A program made the position numbers and the translations under genes. This document shows positions 1 through 5,539 of a stretch of DNA of 5,539 bases, piece after piece; within the stretch, counting starts at the first letter, position 1, and every line of letters begins with the position of its first letter. The DNA comes from Alphaproteobacteria bacterium MarineAlpha10_Bin3 (GTDB lineage: Bacteria; Pseudomonadota; Alphaproteobacteria; UBA8366; GCA-2717185). The notes beneath the pieces are model-generated. The model ran no database searches and had not been told where the DNA came from. It saw nothing but the letters and a program-made list of their open reading frames with translations. The DNA is taken from NCBI GenBank assembly GCA_002937525.1, contig PTKA01000126.1, positions 1 through 5,539 of the forward strand, read 5' to 3'.

Positions 1-2563
1 CGCGCCGCGAGGTGGTTCGGGATTGGGCGCTGATCAGGGCCAGCGCCAAGGTCGCGCCATAGGGCAACGCCATGACGGCAAGGACCGCCGTCCACAGCCA
101 GGCTTGCGCGCCAAACGGCGTCTGGGTCATGGCGAAGGCGGCCGCTGCCGCGCCGATCAGGGCGGCAAAGACGGCTTCTTCCGCCGCCATCGCCAGCGCA
201 TGGGCCAGGGTCGGCTGCGCGCGGCGTTTGGGCGTGCGCCGGAACGGCCGCTTGCGGGTGGCGAGGCCGCAAATCACCGCCTTGGCGGCGCTATGGCTAA
301 GCGCTAGCCCGGCCAGGGCGGCGCGCCAGCGTTCCCGGCCGGTGCAGGGGACCGCATGGGCGTAGAGCCGCCACAGCCGCCATTGCCGGAAGGCGAAAGC
401 GGTCAGCGCCGGGCCCAGGAAGGCGGCTGGCGGCGGCCCCAGTTCGGGCCGCCAAACCAGCATTGCGGTCCAGATCAGCGCGCCCAGAGTGAAGACCAGC
501 CCGGCGGCGTCGGCGATCCAGGGCAGCCAGCCGGCAAGATAGTGAAAGCGCTGGGCCGGCGTGAGTGCGGCGGCTTTATCGGCGATCAGCCAGCGCCAGC
601 GGCGTTTGAGAATTTGCATCGCGCCATAGACCCAGCGGAAGCGCTGGGCCTTGTAGGCGGCGAGGCTATCGGGCGTAAGACCACGGCCGAAACTGTGCGC
701 GACATAGGCCGATTGCCAGCCCTGGTGGGCCAGCCGCAGGCCGAGTTCGGCATCCTCGGTGATGCACCATTGCGCCCAGCCGCCAGCCCTTAGCAGGGCA
801 ATGCGGCGGATCAAGGTCATGGTGCCGTGCTGAATGATCGCATCGGATTCGTTGCGCCGCACCATGCCGAGGCGGAAGAACCCGGCATATTCCCAATAGC
901 ACGCTGTCTTGAAGGCGCTGTCCTGGCCGTCCCGGTAGTCCTGCGGCAACTGGACCAGGGCGATTTCCGGTGCCTCGAACAGCGGCGCCAGGGCGCGCAG
1001 CCAGTCGCGAGAAACCACGTAATCGCTGTCGATGACGGCGATGATCTCTGCGTCCGGCGCGCATTGGGTCAGCGCCAGGTTCAGCGCGCCGCCCTTGAAT
1101 CCGGGCAATCGGCCGCGGTGCAGAAACCGGAACCGGGGGCCCAGAATCCGGCAGGCGGCTTCCACTGGCCGCCACAGCGCTTCGTCGCCGGTGTTGTTGT
1201 CGATGACGATGACCTCGAAGTCGGGATAGTCCAGCGCCGCCAGCGCGCGCAGCGTTTGGCACACCATATCCGGCGGTTCGCGGCAGATCGCCAGATGGAC
1301 CGAAACCTTTGGCATGCTGCCGGACGGCGCTTTGGCGGCGGCGAACCGCCGCCGGGGCGGGCCGGTCCAGATCAGATCGACCGCCTCCATCGCATCGGCG
1401 AGGACGCCAAAAAACAAAAACAAGGTCGCCATGCCAAGAACGCTGCAGATTGCCAGCTCGCCCGCCGACGGGTAGCCGGCGCCAAGCGCGATCAGCATCC
1501 AGATCAGCATCCAGCCCAGCGATTGCGGCAGGACTGCGATCAGCATGGCGCCGCGCGGACGCAGTTCGGGCCGCGCACGGATATAAAGGGCGCTCGGAAC
1601 CAGGCCAATCAGGATTGCGGCCAGGGCCCAGAGCGGCCAAGATTTGCGTTCGCTCACCGGGCCGGTCCAGGCGAATTTGGGCTGCCTGTCGGCATCGTAA
1701 AGGCCCCAGTTTGCGCCGGGCCGGCCTTCCTGGGCGATCTTCCAGGGCTGGTCGAAGGCTTCCACGATGAAATATTCCAGGTTCCGCTTTTGGGCCGCGA
1801 CGACGAACTGGCTCCCGAAGCGCGCCTGGTTGACCCGGCTCGCGCCCGCGCCGCCGCGCGCCGGTCCGGCGCTGGGCCAGCCAATTTCGGTCACAATTAC
1901 GAGTTTGTCCGGATAGGCGGCCCGGAGTTGGTCGAGCCGCATGAACGCATAATCCACCGCCGCCTCGACCGGCAGTCCCTCCCAATAGGGCAGGATTTGC
2001 ACGCCGATGAAATCCACCGCCTGCGCCAGCGCCGGGTTGGCCAGCCAGATATGCCATGGTTCGGCGGTGCCGACGCCAACGCCGGTCTGGCGGCGGGCGC
2101 GGGCCAACTCGGCAATCAGCGCCGGTATTTCGATGTCGCCGCGCAGCACGGCTTCGTTGCCGACCAGGACCTGGTCTATGGCGGCGTTGCGCCGCGCGAT
2201 GGCGGCCAGAAGGTCGATTTCTTGCCGGTTGCGGGCCGCATCGGGGCCGATCCAGGCGCCGGGCGTGACGGCGAATCCGCGCGCCCCGGCCAGGGCCGCA
2301 ATATCGCCCAGTACCCCGGCAACGCTATAGGTGCGCAGCGCCCCGGCCCGGCCTATCAGCAAATTCAGGTCGCGTTCGATTTCTGCAATGCTTGGTTGAT
2401 CGCCGCGGCGCGGATCCTGGCCTGGCCGATAGGGGTTGAAGGCCAGCCCGGCGACCGCGCCGCCGCGCCATTTGGGGGCGTCGGCCGGCGCGTTGAGCAA
2501 CGCCCAGAGGCCGAAATGGGCGAGCGCCGCGAGTGTTGTGAATAGGACCGCCCTGCGTCTCAA
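1..2563 (-). CDS. GH17-GT2 fusion: membrane beta-glucan synthase with periplasmic transglucosylase domain (3' end outside window)
   Basis: An open frame of 854 codons with no stop runs off the left edge. Residues 1-25 (LRRRAVLF start) form a signal anchor. Residues about 38-300 are a GH17 domain: VGNE gives the acid/base Glu137 and VTEIGWPS gives the nucleophile Glu226. Hydrophobic segments near 309-330 and 340-400 lead to a GT2 domain (about 418-650) with DNNT at 455, DSDY at 512, HGTM at 579, TED at 602-604 and QRFRW at 640, the usual processive-synthase set. More membrane segments and a conserved-looking KRPFRRTPK stretch near 770 follow. Positive-inside reasoning puts GH17 in the periplasm and GT2 in the cytoplasm. 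The family includes proteins called NdvB in Bradyrhizobium and Pseudomonas, linked to beta-1,3/1,6 or cyclic glucans; linkage cannot be read here. The start is TTG at 2563-2561, overlapping the upstream stop as TTGA with no clear Shine-Dalgarno, so coupling is likely. Probably only a short C-terminal part is missing. Confidence 0.93.
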   Translation of the reverse strand, partial: MRRRAVLFTTLAALAHFGLWALLNAPADAPKWRGGAVAGLAFNPYRPGQDPRRGDQPSIAEIERDLNLLIGRAGALRTYSVAGVLGDIAALAGARGFAVTPGAWIGPDAARNRQEIDLLAAIARRNAAIDQVLVGNEAVLRGDIEIPALIAELARARRQTGVGVGTAEPWHIWLANPALAQAVDFIGVQILPYWEGLPVEAAVDYAFMRLDQLRAAYPDKLVIVTEIGWPSAGPARGGAGASRVNQARFGSQFVVAAQKRNLEYFIVEAFDQPWKIAQEGRPGANWGLYDADRQPKFAWTGPVSERKSWPLWALAAILIGLVPSALYIRARPELRPRGAMLIAVLPQSLGWMLIWMLIALGAGYPSAGELAICSVLGMATLFLFFGVLADAMEAVDLIWTGPPRRRFAAAKAPSGSMPKVSVHLAICREPPDMVCQTLRALAALDYPDFEVIVIDNNTGDEALWRPVEAACRILGPRFRFLHRGRLPGFKGGALNLALTQCAPDAEIIAVIDSDYVVSRDWLRALAPLFEAPEIALVQLPQDYRDGQDSAFKTACYWEYAGFFRLGMVRRNESDAIIQHGTMTLIRRIALLRAGGWAQWCITEDAELGLRLAHQGWQSAYVAHSFGRGLTPDSLAAYKAQRFRWVYGAMQILKRRWRWLIADKAAALTPAQRFHYLAGWLPWIADAAGLVFTLGALIWTAMLVWRPELGPPPAAFLGPALTAFAFRQWRLWRLYAHAVPCTGRERWRAALAGLALSHSAAKAVICGLATRKRPFRRTPKRRAQPTLAHALAMAAEEAVFAALIGAAAAAFAMTQTPFGAQAWLWTAVLAVMALPYGATLALALISAQSRTTSRR

Positions 2564-3600
2564 CGGGTCACGCCGCCATTGCTGTCCAGAGCCTCTAGCA
2601 AAAGGCGGTTCAAGCCGTCCATCCGGGTCAAGGCCGGCCGTTTGGGCCGCAAGCCGGGTTGGAACCCGGCCTGGATGAAGCGCCTGGCGATGGTGGCGTC
2701 GCGGGTGAAGATATGTACCGGCACCGACCATGACGCCGCCTTGCCGCTGACGATGGCGGGCGGCTGATGGTCGCCGGTGACCAGGATCAGCGCGTCGGCC
2801 GGCGCCCGTTCGGCGAGAAAGCCGTACAACAATCTAATGTTGTGTTTTATGGTGCGCAGATAGGCCGCGCTCAAATCGTCCAGGGGGTCCGCCGCCAGCG
2901 CCTTGGCCAGCGCGCCGGGCGCGAACGGGGCCGGGCCGGTAACGCGCGACCAGTCGGGCTGGTAGGGCGGTGTCGGGCCGAACGGCCAGTGGCTCATGAT
3001 CGAGGCGAAGGTCACGAACAGCGGCCGGCGGTCCGGGCGCATGATTTCGCGCTGATGGAGGACTTCAAGACTGTATTGATCCGGGATCGTCCACCAGCCG
3101 AAGGCCGGTCCCCGATAGGCGAGCGCGCGCGCATCCAAGATACGCTCGAACCCCAGTGCTGCACCTTCCGGCCAGTCGAGCTTGATCCCCGGAAACAACC
3201 CGATTGTCCGGTAGCCGGCGGCGCGGAACCGGTCGCCCAGCGTCTCCGAGGGGGCCGCCAGGAACAGCCGGTAATCCGCCTCGCGGGTGATCCAGCGCCC
3301 GGATAACAGCGTCGCATGGGCCAGCCAGGACGCGCCGCCAAAGGTCGGCGAATCGACGAAGGCGGATGCCGTGCGCCAGCCGGACCGGTGTAAAAATTCG
3401 TCGAACCGGGCCAGTTCGGCGGTCAGGGCGGCGTAGAGTTGCGGCCTCTCGAACACTACCGCGCCGTAGGATTCAAAGAAAATCGTAAAAAAGTCGGTGC
3501 CGCCGATGGCGCCCAGATCGGACCGGGTCATCGGCGTGGCGGCGACCGTATTGGCGGCGCGGGCGAGAAACGCCGCTTGGCGGGCATAGACCGGTGTCAC
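2560..3600 (-). CDS. Sulfatase-like (LTA synthase / phosphoglycerol transferase type) catalytic domain
   Basis: The 346-residue product is a catalytic domain of the sulfatase/alkaline-phosphatase superfamily. Visible landmarks in order are FFESYG (Glu43, probable metal ligand), SPTFGGASWLAHATLLSG (residues 84-101, with Ser91 or Thr86 the likely nucleophile), PDQ at 173-175, SIMSHWPF (His204) and VTGDHQPP (Asp277, His278, the classic metal pair), then a SVPVHIFTR strand. Family members transfer phosphoglycerol or phosphoethanolamine, or act as hydrolases, outside the cytoplasmic membrane. The product has no membrane anchor or signal peptide of its own, which is odd for an enzyme that should work in the periplasm. 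The preceding frame is in the same register, ends 18 nt upstream in TAA, and encodes the expected anchor. The annotated start is GTG at 3600-3598 with no Shine-Dalgarno; ATG at codon 24 is an alternative, also without one. The stop overlaps the GH17-GT2 start. A role in substituting the glucan is inferred from context. It may be the 3' part of one broken gene. Confidence 0.85.
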   Translation of the reverse strand: MTPVYARQAAFLARAANTVAATPMTRSDLGAIGGTDFFTIFFESYGAVVFERPQLYAALTAELARFDEFLHRSGWRTASAFVDSPTFGGASWLAHATLLSGRWITREADYRLFLAAPSETLGDRFRAAGYRTIGLFPGIKLDWPEGAALGFERILDARALAYRGPAFGWWTIPDQYSLEVLHQREIMRPDRRPLFVTFASIMSHWPFGPTPPYQPDWSRVTGPAPFAPGALAKALAADPLDDLSAAYLRTIKHNIRLLYGFLAERAPADALILVTGDHQPPAIVSGKAASWSVPVHIFTRDATIARRFIQAGFQPGLRPKRPALTRMDGLNRLLLEALDSNGGVTR

Positions 3601-3618
3601 GGGAAGCGCGAACCAATT

Positions 3619-4143
3619 TTACGCGCTGGTGCGCACACCGCCCAGGCCGGCCGCATAAAGCACGATCGTGGCGGCGGCGAGAAGGCCGGCGCGCCGGCGC
3701 AATGCGGGGTTTGCGAGCCCGGTCAGCATGGCACCGAGCGCGTAGCGGACGGCAAGGATGATCGCGGCGATGAGTGCCGCGACACCGGTCGCGAGCCCGG
3801 CGATCCGCCACCACGGCACCGCTTCGGCGAACATCGCCGCGACGCTCGGCGCATGGCGCAGATCCCAGTACAGATCGATCCGCCGCCCAAACAGCGCCGG
3901 CGCGGTGATTTCGCCATAACGTCCGGCGATCAGCAGCAGCAGAACCGCAAGCGCGGTCCGGCGAATCGGCTTGCCCGGCGGGCCGCGAAACTCGATCCAA
4001 ATCGCCAGAAACAGGGTCAAGGCGGCAATTTCGATGGAGATTTCCGCCACTGGCCGAACCCATGGGGTCGGCCAGATATTTTGCAGCGTCAGCAGGATAT
4101 TCAGGACGGCGATGCCGCCGAGGAGGGGTATGTATGCGGTCAT
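3619..4143 (-). CDS. Polytopic membrane protein, likely the detached membrane anchor of the downstream sulfatase-like enzyme
   Basis: The 174-residue product is strongly hydrophobic, with about five membrane segments near residues 4-23, 32-50, 62-74, 110-132 and 152-168. Between the third and fourth is a polar loop with TAPALFGRRIDLYWD (residues 80-94), which I recall as typical of the membrane part of bacterial sulfatase-like transferases. There is no catalytic motif. It ends in TAA (3621-3619); the following codons, NWFALP, run in the same frame into the sulfatase-like domain. The combined length, about 527 residues, suits a full-length membrane-anchored member of that family. ATG at 4143 follows an in-frame TAA at 4158-4156, so the start is well bounded, though no good Shine-Dalgarno is visible. 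It is the first gene of the leftward unit. Alternatives are a true separate subunit that recruits the catalytic protein, or the 5' part of a pseudogene. The coding frame is well supported; the functional link is inference. Confidence 0.8.
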   Translation of the reverse strand: MTAYIPLLGGIAVLNILLTLQNIWPTPWVRPVAEISIEIAALTLFLAIWIEFRGPPGKPIRRTALAVLLLLIAGRYGEITAPALFGRRIDLYWDLRHAPSVAAMFAEAVPWWRIAGLATGVAALIAAIILAVRYALGAMLTGLANPALRRRAGLLAAATIVLYAAGLGGVRTSA

Positions 4144-4251
4144 GGAAGGACTAAATTACCAAATTGCGTCGACAATCATCCAAACGGGCGGCTTCGTGCG
4201 TTCACCGGCCCCATTTTACAAGGCTTTGTGCAACACGGCGCACCGCGCATG

Positions 4252-4267
4252 TGTGTAATCCGTCACA
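4252..4267. promoter_or_regulatory. Candidate CRP/FNR-family operator
   Basis: The 16-mer TGTGTAATCCGTCACA matches the CRP-type consensus TGTGA-N6-TCACA at nine of ten fixed positions; only the fifth base differs (T for A). Flanking bases extend the arms to GTGTG...CACAC. It lies about 110 nt upstream of the leftward start and about 190 nt upstream of the rightward start, so it could serve either gene. One near-match in 310 bp is suggestive only, and which regulator would bind is not known from the sequence. Confidence 0.35.
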
Positions 4268-4438
4268 CCCAAATCGACGATGATCGGGTAATTTCATGCT
4301 TTTACATGGTATGTTTTCTCATTTGTTGGTGTATTATTCAAATGGGAGACCTTCCGGGCAGGGAATCGTGTGGCTTTAACGTGCGGATTTAGGCGCCGAA
4401 GACGTTAGGAAAACAAAGATTCGCGTTTCAGCGCTTAT

Positions 4439-4446
4439 GCAGGAGG
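4439..4446 (+). promoter_or_regulatory. Strong Shine-Dalgarno of the FecR-domain surface protein
   Basis: GCAGGAGG sits 7 nt before the ATG at 4454-4456, close to ideal complementarity and spacing. An in-frame TGA at 4451-4453 directly precedes the ATG, so the start cannot lie further upstream. None of the leftward genes has a comparable site. Confidence 0.88.
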
Positions 4447-4453
4447 ATTGTGA

Positions 4454-5539
4454 ATGGCACGGCGTTTCGTCGCCCCGGAAGCTGGTTCTCCGGAGATAGA
4501 GTCGACGGCCGGCTCGGCGGCACAAGTAATCGATGCGTCGTCGGGCATGGTGATGCTGCCGAGCGGGCAATTCGCCAGCGACGCGCAGTATCTGCAGCAA
4601 GGCGACGATCTGTTGCTGATCGGCCCGGATGGCGCCACGGTGGTGGTGCGCGGCTATTTCCTGCTCGACAACCCGCCCAATCTGATCACGCCGGAAGGCG
4701 GCGTAATTTCCCCGTCCCTGGTCCGTTCCTTCACGCCGCCGGAGACGGTGGGGCAATACGCGCTGGCCGGCGACCAGCTGGCGCAGGCGGAATCGATCGG
4801 GACGGTCAAGGCCTTGACCGGGCAGGCGTTCGCGGTGCGAACCGACGGGACGCGGGTCCAGCTTGCGGCGGGTGATCCGGTCTACCAGGGCGACGTGATC
4901 GAGACCACGGCGGATAGCGCGATCAACATGCTTTTTGTCGACGCGACGACGTTTTCGCTCGGCGGCGATGCGCGCCTCGCGCTGGACGAGATGGTCTACA
5001 ACCCGGCGACCCAGCAAGGAGCGTCGTCGTTTTCGATCCTGAAAGGGGTCTTTGTCTTCGTCAGCGGGCAGATCGCCAAGGCCGATAATACGCAGATGAC
5101 GGTGACGACGCCGGTGGCGACCATCGGCATCCGCGGCACCAAGGTGGCGGGCGAAGTGAGGCCGGCCGGCGAGGAAAGCAAATTCACCGTCATCGACGGC
5201 GAAATCGCGGTCACCACGCTGGGCGGTACGGTGGTGATGAGCGATGCGTATGCGACGACGACAATCACCAGCTTCAACCTTGCGCCCAGCCCGGTGGTGA
5301 TCCTCAGTCAAGCCGAAGTCGAAGCGAATTACGGTTCGGTGAGCAGTATCTCGGGCGGGTTGCAGCCCACCACTGGTCCCGCCGATGGCCCGCAAGATGG
5401 TGCCGGCGATGGTGCCGGCGAAGGTGCCGGCGAAGGTGCGGGCGAGGGTGCGGGCGAGGGTGCGGGCGAAGGCGGCGGCGGCGAAGGCGAGGGCGAAGGC
5501 GAAGGCGAGGGCGAGGGCGAAGGCGAAGGCGAGGGCGAG
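4454..5539 (+). CDS. Large FecR-domain surface protein / putative type I-secreted adhesin, N-terminal part (runs off right edge)
   Basis: The first 362 codons are present, with no stop before the edge. There is no N-terminal signal peptide, which fits type I secretion, whose signal is C-terminal. Residues about 45-90 (YLQQGDDLLLIGPDG, then VVVRGYFL) resemble the prefix region of BapA/LapA-like giant adhesins. Residues about 117-265 form a FecR-type domain: the strands TVKALTGQAFAVRTDGTRV, then AAGDPVYQGDVIET, TTFSLGG, SFSILKGVFVFVSGQIAK and TPVATIGIRGTKVAG (residues 220-234). In alphaproteobacteria this domain recurs at the start of very long repeat proteins and there is not the FecR iron regulator itself; automatic annotation often calls it 'FecR domain-containing'. 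After about residue 310 comes a Gly/Ala/Glu tandem repeat that passes into a pure Gly-Glu repeat, probably a flexible acidic linker. The remainder (repeat body, possible RTX tail) is outside the window, so the adhesin role is inference. It is divergent from the glucan genes and could share regulation with them. Confidence 0.85.
   Translation, partial: MARRFVAPEAGSPEIESTAGSAAQVIDASSGMVMLPSGQFASDAQYLQQGDDLLLIGPDGATVVVRGYFLLDNPPNLITPEGGVISPSLVRSFTPPETVGQYALAGDQLAQAESIGTVKALTGQAFAVRTDGTRVQLAAGDPVYQGDVIETTADSAINMLFVDATTFSLGGDARLALDEMVYNPATQQGASSFSILKGVFVFVSGQIAKADNTQMTVTTPVATIGIRGTKVAGEVRPAGEESKFTVIDGEIAVTTLGGTVVMSDAYATTTITSFNLAPSPVVILSQAEVEANYGSVSSISGGLQPTTGPADGPQDGAGDGAGEGAGEGAGEGAGEGAGEGGGGEGEGEGEGEGEGEGEGEGE
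5396..5467 (+). repeat. 12-nt coding tandem repeat, six copies
   Basis: Six units of the form GA(T/A/G)-GGT-GC(C/G)-GGC encode two DGAG then four EGAG tetrapeptides (residues 315-338). Variation is mostly at third positions: Asp units come first, then Glu, and GCC gives way to GCG from the fourth unit on. That gradient suggests stepwise duplication. Copy number can change without shifting the frame. Confidence 0.92.
5483..5539 (+). repeat. 6-nt Gly-Glu coding repeat with a 24-nt higher-order period, continuing past the edge
   Basis: Alternating GAA/GAG and GGC codons encode an unbroken Glu-Gly run (residues 344-362), following a short spacer of one Glu and four Gly codons (5468-5482). From 5495 the Glu codons follow the order GAA, GAA, GAG, GAG, which repeats exactly from 5519, so a 24-nt unit has been duplicated inside the hexamer array. 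The full length is unknown because the window ends within it. Confidence 0.92.

Larger units (their letters stand above)
4144..4453. other. Divergent intergenic region, AT-richer than its surroundings
   Basis: About 310 bp separate the leftward membrane-protein gene from the rightward surface-protein gene, so promoters for both units should lie here. The AT-richest part is about 4286-4345, with a TATTAT at 4332-4337 and a TTTACA at 4301-4306, but their 25-nt spacing is wrong for a sigma-70 pair. A CRP/FNR-like palindrome lies at 4252-4267. No convincing small gene, RNA gene, terminator hairpin or riboswitch fold was recognised. The rightward leader between the AT-rich block and the start codon is about 100 nt. 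Confidence 0.7.

Noticed and set aside
666..2057. 463-codon minus-strand frame overlapping the GH17-GT2 gene in another register
   Set aside because: Its translation is rich in Arg, Gly, Pro and Ala with no domain, typical of an out-of-frame reading of GC-rich DNA.
827..2545. 572-codon open frame on the plus strand opposite the GH17-GT2 gene
   Set aside because: It is exactly codon-register antisense to the real gene, which lacks TTA/CTA/TCA on the plus strand as GC-rich coding DNA often does. The product has no recognisable domain, whereas the minus frame has complete GH17 and GT2 motifs.
2767..3306. 179-codon plus-strand frame opposite the sulfatase-like gene
   Set aside because: It is a shadow of the minus-strand gene, which carries the clear metal-binding and nucleophile motifs.
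4218..4229. Short inverted repeat ACAA-GGCT-TTGT
   Set aside because: Four-base arms are too short to support a terminator or operator, and no U-tract follows.
4301..4337. Possible sigma-70 promoter (TTTACA at 4301-4306, TATTAT at 4332-4337)
   Set aside because: The spacer is 25 nt, well outside the usual 16-18 nt, and no better -35 sits upstream of TATTAT.
3439..4392. 317-codon plus-strand frame across the membrane-protein gene and intergenic region
   Set aside because: It is antisense to well-supported coding sequence and has a low-complexity charged composition with no domain.
4376..5395. 339-codon minus-strand frame opposite the FecR-domain gene
   Set aside because: It is Arg/His-rich with no motif or sensible start signal, while the plus strand has a strong Shine-Dalgarno and a clear FecR domain.

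Overview
The window looks like GC-rich (roughly two-thirds G+C by eye) chromosomal DNA of an alphaproteobacterium, possibly Rhodospirillales-like. That is inferred from base composition, codon use and the protein families present; no taxonomic marker gene is seen. There are two divergent transcription units separated by a more AT-rich intergenic stretch of about 310 bp (4144-4453).

Left unit, minus strand (4143 down past position 1). Three consecutive reading frames run in the same direction. The first (4143-3619) is a short polytopic membrane protein. The second (3600-2560) is a soluble catalytic domain of the sulfatase / alkaline-phosphatase superfamily, of the type found in lipoteichoic-acid-synthase-like and phosphoglycerol/phosphoethanolamine transferases. 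The third (2563 down to the window edge, at least 854 codons) is a large inner-membrane protein that fuses an N-terminal family GH17 beta-glucanase/transglucosylase domain to a processive family GT2 glycosyltransferase. The first two frames are in the same reading register and are separated by one in-frame TAA. Together they make about the length and domain order of one usual membrane-anchored sulfatase-like transferase, so they look like a single gene interrupted by a stop. The second and third genes overlap by 4 nt (TTGA), which suggests translational coupling. My reading is a locus that makes a beta-glucan (GT2), remodels or cyclises it in the periplasm (GH17), and possibly decorates it with a phospho-substituent (sulfatase-like enzyme).

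Right unit, plus strand (4454 to the window edge). This is the start of a large, probably type I-secreted, surface protein. It has a strong ribosome binding site and no signal peptide. It has an N-terminal region resembling the first part of giant adhesins, a FecR-type domain, and then a Gly/Glu-rich tandem repeat tract that runs off the window. A glucan exopolymer locus next to a surface adhesin suggests a cell-surface or biofilm-matrix region.

The intergenic region holds one near-consensus CRP/FNR-type palindrome but no promoter I can name with confidence. No RNA genes, mobile elements, CRISPR arrays or convincing terminators were found. The most unusual signals are the in-frame stop that splits the sulfatase-like gene and the layered repeat structure at the right edge.
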